A stretch of 64,000 bases of DNA, from positions 253,098,812 through 253,162,811 of the forward strand of contig NC_134531.1 of the NCBI RefSeq assembly GCF_050624435.1. The letters are read 5' to 3'. Shown one piece after another: positions 11,815 to 23,754 of this stretch. The notes below the pieces were generated by a model. The model had not been told where the DNA came from. It made no database searches and was given only the letters and a program-made list of their open reading frames with translations. Position numbers and translations under genes: made by a program. Source of the DNA: Tenrec ecaudatus. Lineage: Eukaryota > Chordata > Mammalia > Afrosoricida > Tenrecidae. The first letter of the stretch is position 1, and the number at the start of each line of letters is the position of its first letter.

Positions 11815-11930
11815 TCATCAAATATTTGTTCAGTACTTCAACATGCCAAACAGTAGTCAAGGCGTTGGGAATATATTAGTGAACAAATCAGAGAAAACTC
11901 CTGTTCTTTTAAACCTATATGCTAATGATG
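11815..11930 (-). mobile_element. Ancient L2-like fragment (shared by both duplicons)
   Basis: The motif order (TTGTTCAGTACTTCA, then GTGAACAAATCAGAGAAAACTCCTG-like, then TATATGCTAATG) fits the antisense of an L2 3' end, which commonly reads TTTATTGAGC...CAGTGAACAA...CCTG. The same piece is at 44138-44255, so it predates the duplication. Confidence 0.42.
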
Positions 11931-13149
11931 GTGTTGGATTATACAAATATAGCACATAAATATATAGTATGTTGAGGAGTTATTTATAATATGACAGAAA
12001 AAAAAAGAAAAAAGTCCCAACAACTAAGATTACCAGAAACATAGGCGAGCAAGTTCAGTAACTCATTGAGGGTAAATAGTATTATGAGTCATCCGACGTG
12101 GACTTGAGGGGCATGAGGACCAATTTCATTCCCACAGTAAAGAAGTTGTTGCCCCTGACTGAACTCATCATACCATTTCATCTTTTCTTCACCATTTCCA
12201 AATTAAATTTGATAAGCCACATTAAACATATTTCCTCTAATAAGTGGTCAAGCCAATGTGAGACAGTTTTCTCCCCATTTTACATGTAGTGCAGGATTTT
12301 AAAAGTATGTAAGTTCATAAAAAAGCAAAGTGATGATTATCATACTCTTTAATGAAGGTCATTTGCTTTAAGCATAGTGACTTAACAAAACATCTTTAAT
12401 TATTGCCACATAACTTTCTTTGCTTTGAGTACTGAATCTCCCCACAGAAATACATTGATGTAAATTCAAGAAAATCCCGCTAGGATTGGATCCAAAACAA
12501 ACGTGGCAGTGTAATAATCGGTACTGACCTATTAGTAATCTCCTAGATTCTCATTCTTTTAATCCCAAACATTTTGGAGACCAAGATTTATATCTAGAAT
12601 TTCTATTATTCCTAATACCATGAGGCAAGCAACAAGATGTAACAATGCCTTTTCAGAGAAACCGAGGTAAAAGAAAGGTTCTAGTTTATTTTTACTTTTA
12701 ATATTGATAGCTATAAATATCCATTTCTCAAATATTATTATTTTCATTATTCTTATATATAAGCTCACTCATTATTATTCTAGCATTTCTATGAATTGAA
12801 GATTGTGGGGAGCTAGGATGAAACCTATTGCTGCATTTACCCTGACTTCTTAGAATTATAAGATAGAATTTCAAATTGTACAGTTAAGAGAACAAAATAA
12901 TTCCATAAAATAATTCAGGTACTTGTATGTAAAGTTATTTCAAATTTAGGGTAATAAATTACTGGTTTATATTTAACATTTTAATCTAGAAATAAAATGC
13001 TTGATTGAGAGTCTATTTCTTTTTATATTTAGCAAAAAAGCGAAGTTCCATGTTATGTGAAAAGATGCTCATTTGGACCATAGAAGCAAAATAATTAACA
13101 TCTTCAGTTGGGATAACCTACTGCTATCCCTAGATAATGAAGGGGATAA

Positions 13150-13330
13150 TCTTTTTTTTTTTTAAATCATTTTATTGGGGACTCGTAAAACTCTTATCAC
13201 AATCCATACATCCATTGTGTCAAGCACATTTGTTCATTTGTTGCCATCATCATTCTAAAAACATTTGCTTTCTACTTGAACCTTGATATTAGCTCCTCAC
13301 TTTCCCCGCCTCCCTCCCTGCTCCCCCCAA
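13150..13330 (-). mobile_element. LINE tail B fragment
   Basis: A T-run (13151-13162) followed by TTTTATTGGGGACTCGTAAAACTCTTATCACAAT-type sequence is the antisense of a tail B 3' end, 5'-truncated after about 170 bp. The flanks GATAATC (left) and GATAACC (right) may be a diverged target-site duplication. The insertion is absent at the corresponding place in duplicon B (near 47610), so it postdates the duplication. Confidence 0.72.
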
Positions 13331-13439
13331 AAGATAACCTTGTAAAGGAAAACAAAAATTAGGTTTAAAAGTCCTCAGCGTATTTAAAGGGTTTTCTCTT
13401 TTAGAAGTGTTAGTAAAATAAAGTATAAAGGCAAAAAAG

Positions 13440-13618
13440 CTCTCACTTCCATTGGGTAGCTGCTGACTCATAGTGACAGGGTAGAACTGCCACGTGGGGT
13501 TTTGAGACTGAGACTCTTTATATGAGTAGAAAGTCACGTCATTCTCCAGCAGAGCTGCTACTAGTTTTAAACTGTGTACCTTGTGTTCAACACTTAACTG
13601 CTGGCACCAGGGAACCTA
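13440..13618 (-). mobile_element. AfroSINE
   Basis: Antisense AfroSINE: TGACTCATAGTGACAGGGTAGAACTGCC at the left is the inverse of the SINE 3' part, and GGCACCAGGGA at the right is the inverse of its 5' start. It lies a little beyond the LINE tail insertion at 13150 and is missing from duplicon B, so it was inserted after the duplication. Confidence 0.77.
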
Positions 13619-14610
13619 AGACTTCCTTTAATGTATTAATTTATAAGCTATTGTGATATAATGCAGAATATTTTATAATATTCCAAAGAAATAGAGTAGA
13701 AAAGATTGCACAATTATATTAATCTAATTAGTGCTACTGAATGATATATTCAAAAATATTTTAACTTGGCAGATACTCTGTGATACGTAGTTTTACAAAC
13801 TGAAAAAAATCTCTAGTAAAACAATATCTTTTTCAAATAGAGTTATAAACAATTTGCTTTGTAGACACTTCTTCAAAGATAACCATTTTAATTTGCTGAG
13901 GCCGAAGAGATTACCCAGTATTATTGGTATGATACTGAAAAGAAGTCCACTTATCTCAGGTGATCAAATTGAAACTAAGCTGTGAATCAAATCTACCTTT
14001 TCACGATTGCAATTAACAACTCTCCTCAAAGAAGTTGAAATCAAACTGAATCACAAATGCTTAGAATGTATTAACATTTCTTGTTTATATGTATTTTTAA
14101 GCAATTACATTAAGCTGAGAAACACTAGATTATGCTTAAGAACTCAGAAAATGGAGATTTGAGTGGTCTGGGTTATTTAGTTAGAACATTATTAAGTAGC
14201 ACTATATAAAAACTATGCCTTAAATAATTAAAAGGATGCAGATATTTGATCAGCTTGCCAAATATCAATATTTAGAATAGTGACTAGAAAAAAATAATAG
14301 ACTGGGCTGAATCAGTGTTTATGGAAATCTGTGAGTGTGGCGCTGCAGTTGGGGGTTAAGGGAGTTGAACGATGTTGGATACAGTGAGGAAGCCAGAAAG
14401 ATGCTGGTGAATGTGGGAACTAAGGGTGGATGTGGATCAGGTTGCAGACACCGCTAATGCAATCCTAAAGAATCGGAGGTTATCTTAGCAACAACTACTC
14501 CTGAATTCTTCTAGTCTGTAGAACATTATTTCTGGAAATTTCATGAAATGATGATCACTCTAATCCTATTAAGATAAAAGACTTGGGAATGATCAGGAGA
14601 ATGTGACCTT

Positions 14611-14790
14611 AAAAAAAAAGAGGACCTGATGCAAAGGGCTTAAGTGGAGAGCAAATGCTTTGAGAATGATTGGGGCGGGGAATGTATGGATGTGCTTTAT
14701 ACAACTGATGTATGTATATGTATGGATGGTGATAAGAGTTGTATGAGTCCCTAATAAAATATAAAAAAAGAAAAGAGGAGAAAAAAAAAG
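14611..14790 (+). mobile_element. LINE tail B, strongly truncated, first of a pair
   Basis: This is about 150 bp of tail B 3' end (GAGGACCTGATGCAAAGGGC start, GTATGAGTCCCTAATAAAAT end) followed by an impure A-run to 14790. The site GACCTTAAA just before it matches the uninterrupted sequence of duplicon B near 48468, so this is a private insertion in copy A. It is immediately followed by a second, shorter tail. Confidence 0.78.
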
Positions 14791-14903
14791 AAAATGATTA
14801 GGGCAAAAAATGTACAGATGTGCTTTATACAATTGATGTATGTATATGTATGGACTGTGATAACAGTTGTATGAGCCCCTAATAAAATGTTTTTTAAAAA
14901 AAG
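14791..14903 (+). mobile_element. LINE tail B, second short tail after an A-run
   Basis: This second 3' end begins at AAAATGATTAGGGCAAA and ends with TGAGCCCCTAATAAAATG plus an A-run. It starts at the same internal position of the tail as the short copy at 25600-25716, which also follows the poly(A) of a longer tail. This suggests a recurrent two-tailed form rather than chance. Confidence 0.75.
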
Positions 14904-14987
14904 AAACTGAAGACAGAGGATACAGAATGGATGTTTATTAAATCCACTATGTTTTTAGTTATAATACTATGATCTCCAGATATCCAG

Positions 14988-15190
14988 ATGAGTGCTGGTG
15001 GAACAGCGGTTATGCGTTGGGATACTAACCACAAGGTTCGCTGTTGGGAAACTCCCTACCAGCCGCAGCCAGAGGAAGATGAGGTTTTCTGTTCTCATAA
15101 ATACTTACAGCCTTGGAAACCCACAGGGGAGTTCTAGCCTGTCTATGTTGTCACTATGAGTCAGAACAGAAGTGATGGTTTTGCTTGACA
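14988..15190 (+). mobile_element. AfroSINE
   Basis: This is a nearly full-length AfroSINE: GTGCTGGTGGAACAGCGGTTATG (split by mismatches) at its 5' end, GATGAGGTTTTCTGTTCTC in the middle, ACAGCCTTGGAAACCCACAG, then CACTATGAGTCAGAACAG at the 3' end. It is a private insertion of duplicon A upstream of the receptor pseudogene. Confidence 0.82.
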
Positions 15191-15615
15191 GGATACTGTT
15201 TTAAAGTACTAATTCAATGGCCACAGTATATTAAGAAACATTGGCTCAGTGAGGCGAGATTGCAACATAGTTTTTATGTGCACTCAAGTTTGTCAAAAAC
15301 GTGCATTTTAATATTTTAGAACAGTAAATATAGGGTACCTTGTATTTTTCATTAGTTTTTCATACATGTATATGTCAAACATTGCCCAGGAACTATGGGA
15401 ATATTCTTGTGAATATTGAGCTTCAGTACTTGAAGTCCTATGACACCTTAAGGAGCCTAGTATTCCTTAGAAGTGTGCATATTTCATGTACAGCAGGGAA
15501 AGCTGTAGTAGTGGATCTACTTCTTGTTGTCCGAGGAACGCTCAAAGGGGAAATTGAACACACTCTAAATTAGAATCTTGCTTCCCTAAGTTCTATCTCA
15601 ACATAGAAACTAGAG

Positions 15616-16481
15616 ATGACTGAGGAGAATCACTCCTTGACAACTCATTTTATCCTCCTGGGATTTTCAGACCACCCTTCTGTTTGTGGTGTTCTTTGTC
15701 GTCTATCTGATCACCATGGTGGACAATCTGGGGTTGGTGGTGCTGATTTCCATGGTGCGCCATCTGCAAACACCCATGTACATCTTCCTGGGCAACCTGG
15801 CTCTGATGGATCCTTTTTGTGCCCTTGTCATTACCCCCAAGATGTTACAGAACTTCTTTTCTGAGGACAGGATGGTTTCCCTCTATAAATGCATGGCACA
15901 GTTTTATTTTTTTCTGTTTTGCTGATACTGTGGACTGTTTTCTCCTGGCAGGAATGGCCTATGACCACTATGTGGCCATATGCAGACCACTGCAGTACCA
16001 CACCATGATGTCAAAGCAACTCTGCATTCAGATGATCATAGGAGCCTAGGTAGCTGGGAACCTAAATTCCATGATTCATGTAGGGCTTTTATTAAGGTTA
16101 ACCTTCTGTGGGTCTCATCAGATCAATCTTTTGTGATGTTCTTCCATTATACAAACTCTCCTGTGTTGATCCTTCTATTAATGAACTGATGATCCTTATT
16201 TTTGCAGGTTCAATTCAAATATTAACTATTACTGTAGTCTTAACTTCTTATCTTTTCATCCTTGTCACTGTTTTCCACATGAACTCCAAAGAGGGAAGAA
16301 GCAAAGGCTTATCTACCTGTGCATCGCATTTTCTCTCTATACTAATATTCTATGGTTCTCTTCTCTTCATATATATATTTTGCCTGATTCAGATAAAGAA
16401 AATAATACAGATATACCGATTGCTATTTTTATACTCTAGTAATCCCCTTTTTAAACCCTTTTATCTACAGTCTAAGAAATA
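15616..16481 (+). pseudogene. Olfactory receptor pseudogene, OR5K subfamily
   Basis: This is a broken seven-transmembrane odorant receptor, paralogous to the intact gene at 49304. It keeps the start (MTEENHSL), the TM1-TM2 region with [14 protein letters not shown], and the TM3 end as [10 protein letters not shown], where the usual DRY is DHY. Also kept are the intracellular loop 3 region STCASHFLS and a remnant of the final TM7 block. Against the intact copy there is a deletion of about 14 bp near 15676, a 1-bp gain near 15912, an in-frame stop near 16047, a deletion of about 5 bp near 16124, and further small shifts after 16370. An acceptor-like ACATAG lies at 15601-15606. It has no coding capacity and should have been silent for a long time. 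Confidence 0.95.
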
Positions 16482-16499
16482 GAGAAGTAATAAATACTA

Positions 16500-17300
16500 C
16501 GAAAAGAATTAAGAAGAGATAACAGTTTGAAACAAATGTTCCCATTGACAAATTGTTTTTTCGGTAAACTTTTTAGAGTCAAGAACACAGAGCAATTGGA
16601 AAATGACCACGTAGTATGTGAAATCACTAAATCATTTTGATTTTTTGGTGACATTATTGTATCAATGATTAAATATGTTCAGAAAGGAGGCAACCTGCTA
16701 ACTTAGTTTTCAAAATCTCAACTACTAGCACATTAATATGCCAAGATAAAAAAAATGTGTCAGAGTGGAATTAGCAACAGTTCTCAACATACCCAACAAA
16801 TAATAGAAATAAAAGTTAGTACATAAAGGTAATTTCCATTGATTGTTGGCAAATTTATGGAATCCCTAACATGATCTTACAAACCACATTTCAGGTTCTC
16901 ACATATTAATTACTGAAGCCATATCTTCTACCATGTGTAAACTGTGCATGTGCATTTGAATTTGTTAACAACTTTCCTTGAGTTGTTCAAGAGTTTGTTT
17001 GCATATGAATTTATACAAAATATGTATTTTCAAGGCCAGAGCATATTTATCATTAGTACTTTAAGGTTTATTTTCTGTCAAGCTCTCTGAATCAGTGCAT
17101 TCTGGAAACATTCATCTTGAGTTGGAAATGCTGCTATTTACATTGAAAGTCCTATAGATTGGATAATAGCTTTGTAGTTTTCCACGATGTATAGCAATGT
17201 AATATCTGTGGACATCAATCGATTCAATGGAGTGTTCCTGGATAGTATTGCTTGTCTGGTTTGTTATTAAGAATATCAATTATCTGAATCAATTCCATTG
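16500..17300. other. 3' flank of the receptor pseudogene
   Basis: This is noncoding sequence. Up to about 17130 it is still alignable with the 3' flank of the intact receptor, for example ATCCCTAA at 16861 vs 50564 and TGCATTTGAATTTG at 16951 vs 50647. No separate gene or repeat was recognised. Confidence 0.5.
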
Positions 17301-17317
17301 GATATTATTGGTATATT

Positions 17318-18320
17318 ATTATTATTTTATTGGTGGATCTTACAGCTCTTATTACAACCCATACATGCATATATCCATTGTGTCAAACACATCTGTTTTC
17401 ATTATGTTTTTCAAAACATTTTCTTTCTACTTGAGCCCTTGACAACAGCTCCTAAGTTTCCCTCTCTCTCTCTCTCCCACCTTCCCTCCCCGATGTCCCC
17501 TTGATGTTTTATAAATTATTCTTTTTTTTCATGTCTTACACTGACCCCTGTCTCATTTCACCCACTTTTCTGCTGTCTCTCCACCTGTATGGGGCTGGAG
17601 AGGCATACATCAATCATTGTGATCCATTCCCCCTTACTCCTCCCACACTTCCTTTACCCTCGTAGTATCACTGTTCCCCTTATTTGGTTCTGAGGGGGTT
17701 ATCTTCTCTGTATCCCCTGTGTTGTGAGTTCTTATCTGTGCCAGTGTACTTTTTCTGGTCTAGCCAGATTTGTAAGATAGAATTGGGGTCATGATAGTGG
17801 GGGGCGTGGAGAGGGAGCATTAAAGAACTAGAGGATAGTTGTGTGTTTTGTTGGTGCTATACTACACCCTGACAGGCTCTTCTCTTCCTTGTGGCCCTCT
17901 GACAGGGGGTGTCCAATTAACTACTGATGGACTTTGGGTCTCCACTCTGCCAACCCCCTCATTCCCATTGATAGGCTTTTTTGTTTGTTTGTTTTGTTTT
18001 GGGTCTTTGATGCCTGATATCTGATCCCATTGACACCTTATGATCACACAAGGCTGGTGTGCTTCTCCCATAGGCGCTTTGTTTCTTCTCAGCTAGATGG
18101 CCGCTTGTTTATCTTCAAGTATTTAAGACCCCAGATGCTATATCTTTTGGATGTGTCTGATCCAACCCCACCACACTGGGTGAAACACTAAGCGTGTACA
18201 ACAGAGCAGCAAGGGAAGCAAAGCAATGAAGCTCCCAGGAATGCCCAAGGTGGATTTTGGGGCCAAGGCGTGGCACCCCAGTGGACTAGGCTGGAAAACA
18301 CTCATAAAAGTCAACAGACA
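17318..18320 (-). mobile_element. LINE tail B, long copy
   Basis: Antisense tail B. The 3' end is at TTTTATTGGTGGATCTTACAGC (near 17325), followed by the pyrimidine-rich block (17455-17660), GAATTGGGGTCATGAT near 17780, the GATGGCCGCTTGTTTATCTTCAAG block near 18097, and an upstream block to about 18320 that also appears at 56413-56860. The T/C-rich frames on both strands are composition artefacts. It has no ORF2 and is dead. Confidence 0.77.
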
Positions 18321-18524
18321 GACTTGGAGAAAAAAATGATATCAATAAATTTCCATTTTTAGTCAAGCATGATTTCAATGAAAAATATTAATAGAAAGTT
18401 CATCAATACAAAATTTATTTCTTTAGCAATTACAAATCACCTCGCAAGATTGTGTTTCTGGTCAATCTCCTAACATTTAATACTGATGTTGTGTTTTGCA
18501 GTCACTAGGTAAATAAAACTTTAT

Positions 18525-18722
18525 TATACATTCCTATGGTTGTATGGTGATTAACCATTGGACTCTGATCCTCAGGGTCGGCAGTTCACTGCACTGCATA
18601 AGAAAGACTGGAGTTTTCTACCCATAAAGAGTTATAGTATCAGGAATACATAGGGGCAGTTCTACCCTGTCGTATAAGGTTGCTATGAGTTAGCATCTAC
18701 TCTATGGTAGTAAATGTATTCT
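18525..18722 (+). mobile_element. AfroSINE
   Basis: Diverged AfroSINE: GTGATTAACCATTGGACT, GGGTCGGCAGTTC, AAAGAGTTATAGTATC, CAGTTCTACCCTGTCGTAT and GCTATGAGTTAGCATC occur in the family order. Confidence 0.78.
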
Positions 18723-18799
18723 CCTTAGAGCATACCATCTACCGGGAGCTTTTAAATCCAATATTCTTTTTTACTTTGAGAGTAAAACTAAATTAAAAA

Positions 18800-18992
18800 C
18801 AAAACCCACAGTCATCAAATCATGTCAATTTCAACTCCTTGCCACTCTCTGGGACAGAGTAGAATTGGAACTGTGGATTGAGAGGCTGTAAATCTTTAGG
18901 GAGCAGAAAGCCTCATCTAATTCCATGGAGTGACCAGTTGGGTTCCAACTGCTGACCTTGCATTTAGCAACCTAAAAGTAACTCATGTGCCA
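18800..18992 (-). mobile_element. AfroSINE
   Basis: Antisense AfroSINE, tail-to-tail with the copy at 18525. AAACCCACAGTCATCAAATC starts the inverse 3' end, GGGACAGAGTAGAATTG follows, and CAACTGCTGACCTTGC marks the inverse of the box-B region. Confidence 0.8.
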
Positions 18993-19744
18993 AATGTCTT
19001 AATTTTTCATCACTTATGGTCCTAATGATACACCACATAGCATTTAAAAAGACAGCACCTTATCTCTCCAATGCTCATTCCTACTGGTCAGGTTATCTTA
19101 AGACCCTGCCACCTGAGAGGAAGACGCAGCATCAGTCATCAGGACGCTACTTTTGTGCCGTCCTCAGGACCAGGCTTAGTGCTGTGCGAGATGGTGCTGC
19201 CAGAATGAAATTGCAGCCAAAGTTGGAATACACTCTTTGAGGACTGGGTTGGATAAGAGAATGTTGGAGATATAAAACTCCTCTAAGAGGGCTTTCAGAA
19301 GGACAGGGTAAGAAAGCATCCATGTCCAGGAAGATAAAGAGAGTTTTACATTATATTTATATTTATTCCATTAATTTTCTTAAAATGTGTATGTGCTCCT
19401 TTTCTTTAACTTTCAAATCTTCATCCAGTAACAATTTTAAAATCAAGCATTTTAACTTTTTCACTAAATAAGTTTTTATCTCAATTAATATACATGTGAT
19501 ATCTTAACTTCCAATATATACTATATTTTCACATATGGAATGACTACATCTATGATTTGCACATAGTAATGGCAAACTTACATTTGAAAAATACCTGGAA
19601 AAGCTTTTACATGTATACACTATGCATGTGCATGATATTTCCAGAAGTGAATTGTGTCCCAATTCAATTTTGTCAATAGTCCAAGAATAATGCTATTGAT
19701 CATATTTGCATAGTAACAGTGAAAATCATGGACCAGTTTGGATG
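18993..19744. other. No feature recognised
   Basis: About 750 bp. The part 19030-19260 is more GC-rich and holds a 74-codon frame (19016-19240) with no domain I recognise. The rest is AT-rich. Confidence 0.35.
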
Positions 19745-21180
19745 TTTGTGTTGGTCTTAAGTGCTGTCAAGTTGACTGAGATGCATAGTGACTGAGAATG
19801 AAGCACTGCCTGGCCCTGGGCCATCCTCACAATCCAAGCTATATTTGAGACCATAGTTGCAGTTACCGTGTCATGTTATTGAAGGTTTTTCCGGTGTTCT
19901 GCAGATGGTTCACTTTAGTAAATATTCTATTCTTCTCCAGAAGTTGGTCCCTCCTGAATAAATCCTAATTGCTTTAGACAAAGTCTTTGAATCCTTCTCT
20001 CGAAGAAGCATTGCAGTCTGCTTTTTCTAAGGGAGACTTGTTTCTTATATTCCAGCAACATTCATTCAATACTCCTTGCCACGCCAACGATGCTTCCCGA
20101 GTCTCCCCAATTCAGTGCCCAACTTTCACATGCATTAAATGTGATTAAAAACATCCTGGGTTGGATAAAGCCCACCTTCATCCTCAATCTGATGTCATTG
20201 CTTCACAGTCTAAAGAGGACTTTTACATCAGATATTCTCAGTGCAATTCCTCTTTTGATTTCTTGTCTGATTCTTCCATGGATGTTGATAGCAATTCTAA
20301 GCAAAATAAAATCCTTAACAATATTTTCCCACTTTTCATGATGTTGCTTACTGGTCTCATTGTGAGAGTACTAGTTTTCTTCATATTGATGCGCAATCCT
20401 GTAATCTTTGATATTCATCAGTAACTGTTCCAAGTCTTATACACTTTCAAAAAGTAACTTCATGTGTTCTCATAACACAAAGTTATGAATAAGCCTTTCT
20501 CCATTCATGATACTGCATTCTTTTTTCTATGCCAACTTCTCAGATACAAATCAATGTTTAAAGGATAAACCCTAATGAGCACATTTCCTGATTGTAAACC
20601 ATGAAATATCCCTTTATTTTCTTTAGATGACTGCCTATGTCTAAGCACAATTTCAGTATGAACTCAATTAAATAGTCTGGAATTACTATTAATTGTATCA
20701 TTGCCCATAATTTCTTATGGCACATACAGTGGACTTAATTTGCATAATTCAATTAAAAAAGAGGTTAAAATCATCCGGCTATGTAATGCTTTCATTCCAG
20801 AACCACCTGATATCAGCAATGATATACTTTCTGCATGTCTCCTTCATCCAGCTTGAATTCCTGGTAGTAGTTACATGTCATTGTTTTGTTACAATACTTT
20901 ATATTAATGATATTGTCAATAATTTACATATGCTAATGGCCATCTTTATGCGAGATGCATGCAAATACGAATTTCTTCTAGTAGATTGGAATGGTAATTG
21001 CCTTTGAATTTCATGGCATAGATGAGTGCTACCAGTTCTGCATCAGTTTATTGAAGCATTTTGATTTTTATTCATCAATTTCTGGAGCCTTAACATTACT
21101 GCAGCTTAGGCTTCTTCCTTCAGTGCCATCTGTTCTTCTTCAATACTACCACCTGTAATAGTTAAACATCCTGGAATTAT
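19745..21180 (-). mobile_element. BovB/RTE LINE, long 3' portion
   Basis: This is a minus-strand BovB copy of about 1.4 kb running from the 3' end (AAGCACTGCCTGGCCCTGGGCCATCC-type block near 19800) back through the reverse-transcriptase region. Plus-strand text such as GGTCCCTCCTGAATAAAT near 19946, the ATTTCCTGATTGTAAACCATG block near 20584 and CTTCCTTCAGTGCCATCTG near 21114 follows the antisense order of elephant-type BovB. The RT core (antisense of the GCILSPYLF region) falls near 20520-20560. Many indels break the frame. Confidence 0.85.
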
Positions 21181-21204
21181 TTTGGATATAGTCACACTCT
21201 ATAT

Positions 21205-21365
21205 TTCTTCCATCCTCGCACAACTCCCACCACAATCCATACATACATCCACTGAGTCAAGCGCATTTGTATATTCATTGCCATCCCCATTTGTCCCCCT
21301 CCTGAGCCCTTAATATCATCTCCTCGTTTTCTTCCATCTTCCTTTGATTCTTCCTCCACCATTCA
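21205..21365 (-). mobile_element. LINE tail B fragment
   Basis: Short antisense piece: CACCACAATCCATACATACATCCA, GTCAAGCGCATTTGTA and a C/T-rich end, all in tail B order. The 3' terminus itself is weak. Confidence 0.6.
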
Positions 21366-21484
21366 ATTATTATGCACATAAAATATTTTCTTCAGTTCAG
21401 GAACAAATTTCAAAATCTCTTCGGATATACATTTTGGTCTTTGTTTTCCAGGATTTTTTAAATGACTTCTTGCATTCCTCCTAT

Positions 21485-21850
21485 CTGAAATTTTTATTTC
21501 CCAACAGTTTTATTGGCATATAATTCATATATAATACCACTGAATAGTTAATACCTTCAAGAAGGGTTGTACAATGATCACTACAATCAGTTTTACAACT
21601 CCTTTTCAGTCTTGTCCTCATCATTGTTAGCTCACCATTTCTCCCTACCATCCACTGCCATGCCATTAAGGAATCATTAATCTAGTGACAGTCTCTATAG
21701 ATTTACCTATCCTGGGTAAATATACAAAATATATAAAAAGCTATAATATACAAAAGCTATGTATATTAAAAAAAACTAATGACAATAGCAAAGTAAAACA
21801 GAGAAAAAACTCAATCAAAAAGAAAGCAGAAAATAATGAAAATTAGAACA
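21485..21850 (-). mobile_element. Older L1 3' end, part 1 (continues at 23755)
   Basis: TTTTATTGGCATATAATTCATATA followed by CACTACAATCAGTTTTACAACTCC is the antisense of a classical mammalian L1 3' end. It resembles 41903-42170 through the AGTAAAACAG..AAAAAACTCAATC block, which is present in both copies. It is interrupted at about 21850 by a LINE tail plus BovB block and resumes at 23755 (TCAAATGATAAGG is at 42185 in the uninterrupted copy). Confidence 0.58.
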
Positions 21851-21857
21851 AATTGCT

Positions 21858-22347
21858 TCCTCCCCTCCCAATTATCATGATCCCAATTCTACCTTGCAGA
21901 CCTGGTTAGACCAGAGGATGCACAGCGGTGTAGTAGAGATCTGGAAACACGGGGAATCTAGGACAGATGAACCCCTAAGGACCAGTGGTGGGAGTGGCGA
22001 CACCAGAAGGGAAGGGGGTGTAGAAAGGGAGAAATGATTTTGGGGATCTATGTGTAACCTCCTCTCTGGGGGATGGGAAATGGGGAGGTGGGTGAGGGGA
22101 GATGCTGGGCAGTGTAAGATAAGATAAAATAATTAATTGTAAACTATTAAGGGTTCAGGGGGAAGGGGGAGCAGGGAAGAATGGGGAGGGGGAAAAAGCA
22201 AAATGAGCTGATACCAGGAACCCAATTAGAAGGGAAATTTTAAGAATGATGAGGGCAACGAATGTATAAGTGTGCTTTACTCAATTGATGTATGTATGGA
22301 TTGGGATAGGAGTTGTATGAGCCCCAATAAAAAGATTTAGTAAATTA
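21858..22347 (+). mobile_element. LINE tail B
   Basis: This starts in the CTCCCAATTATCATGATCCCAA block, continues through the purine-rich region (22010-22200), and ends with GAGTTGTATGAGCCCCAATAAAAAG and an A-rich stretch. BovB begins directly at its tail. Confidence 0.8.
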
Positions 22348-23742
22348 AAAAAATGGATCATAAGAGAGATCTGCCAGGAAATTAGGAAGCTGCTACTGGA
22401 TCTCACTGAAGAGATCCATATCGGTGTCCATTCCAAAAAAAGACAACCCCATAGATGCTCAAACTATGGAACAATATTATTGATATCACAAGATTTTGCT
22501 TAAGATCATCCCACAATGGATTCAGCATTTCAATGTATACATTGAAAGGGAGCTGCCAGAGATTCAGGCCAGACTCAGCAGAGTGCATGGGACAAGAGAT
22601 TTTATTGCTGCTTTGAGATAGATCTTGGTTGAAAACAGAAAACCATAAAGATGTTTTCTTGTGTTTTATTGACTATGCCAAGGCATTTGAGTATGTGCAT
22701 CATAACAAACAATAGGTAGCCTTGAAAAGAATGGGAATTCCAGAATGCTTCCTTGTGCTCATGTGGAACCCGCAGATGGATCAAGAGGCAATTGTGTGAA
22801 CAGAACAAGGGAATACTGCATTGCTTTAAAATAAGGAAAGATGTGCATCAGGGTTGTATCCTCTCACCATACTTGTTCATTCTCTATGCTGAGCAAATAA
22901 ACAGTGAAGCTAGCTTATTTGAAGAAGAATGTGGCATTAGGATTGGAGGAAGGCTTATTAACAACTGAAAGCCTGTAATGGACAGAGGAAGCAACCTTGC
23001 TGGCAAACAGTGAAGAGGACTTGCTGCACTTGCTAATGAGGATCAAGGATTGCAGCCTTCATTATGGATTGTGACTTAAAGTAAAGAAGACCAAAATCCC
23101 CACAACTGGACCAATAGGTGACATCATGATGAAAAAGTTGGAAGCTGTCATGGATTTCGCATTGCTTGGATCCCACAATCAATGCTCATGGAAACAGTAT
23201 TCAAGACATTGAAAGATGAGTTACGTTGGGTAAATCTACTGAACAATAGCCATGAATAGTGTTGAAAAACAAGGATGTTGCTTTGAGAACTAAGGTGCAC
23301 CTGAACCAAACCATGCTTTTTCCTTGGCTTCATATGCATGTGAAAATTGGACATTGAGTAAGGAATACTGAGCTAGAATCAATGTATTTTAATTATAGTA
23401 TTGGAGAAGAATATTGAAAGGATCATGGATTGCTCAAAGGACAAACAAATCTGCTTTGGAAGAAGTACACCCAGAGTGCTCACTAGAGGCAAGCATGGCA
23501 ACACTTACAACCTTTAGAACTATTGTCAGGAGAGACCAATGCCTTGAAAAGGACATTTTCTGGGTAAAGTGGTGGGTCAGCGAATAAAAGGAAGGTCCCC
23601 AAATGAGATGGATTGACACAGTGACTGCAACTATGTGCCTGGGTATGGGAATGATTATGAGCATGTGACATGACTATGTGGTGTTCCTTTCTGTTGTGCA
23701 CATGGTCGCTTTTGGTTGGGATCAACTCAATGGAATTCTACA
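22348..23742 (+). mobile_element. BovB/RTE LINE, reverse-transcriptase to 3' end
   Basis: This is a plus-strand BovB copy. The frame 22753-22968 carries the RT segment GCILSPYLFILYAE followed by GIRIGGRLINN, typical of the RTE reverse transcriptase just before its YADD box. Downstream, GGAAGAAGTACACCCAGAGTGCTC (23457 on) and GAGATGGATTGACACAGTGACTGC (23606 on) belong to the conserved C-terminal region, and the element ends near 23742. It sits in an older L1 together with the tail at 21858. Confidence 0.86.
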
Positions 23743-23754
23743 ACATAAGGGAGA

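Larger units (their letters stand above)
11640..17130 (+). repeat. Segmental duplicon A (paralogue of 43920-50770)
   Basis: Order and wording of unique sequence match duplicon B over more than 5 kb. Anchors are 11745 vs 44075 (GGATTTGGTTTGAAAAAT vs GGATTTCGTTTGAAAAAT), 12156 vs 46162 (TGAACTCATCATACC in both), 12440 vs 46937 (GAATCTCCCC), 13120 vs 47593 (GCTATCC.TAGATAAT), the two receptor genes, and 3' flanks to about 17130 vs 50770. Copy A carries private insertions (LINE tails at 13150 and 14611, AfroSINEs at 13440 and 14988). Divergence looks substantial, so the duplication is old. Confidence 0.78.

Noticed and set aside
13289-13537. An 82-codon minus-strand frame
   Set aside because: It bridges a LINE tail fragment and an AfroSINE and so is made of two unrelated insertions.
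14988-15190. tRNA gene call from box-A/box-B-like text in AfroSINEs
   Set aside because: The promoter-like boxes belong to a tRNA-derived SINE. No cloverleaf or mature tRNA ends are formed.
15340-15573. A 77-codon frame just before the receptor pseudogene
   Set aside because: The segment is homologous to noncoding upstream sequence of the intact receptor, where the frame is not kept.
19016-19240. A 74-codon frame in GC-richer sequence as a small gene
   Set aside because: No domain, no conserved start context and no splice or poly(A) structure were recognisable.
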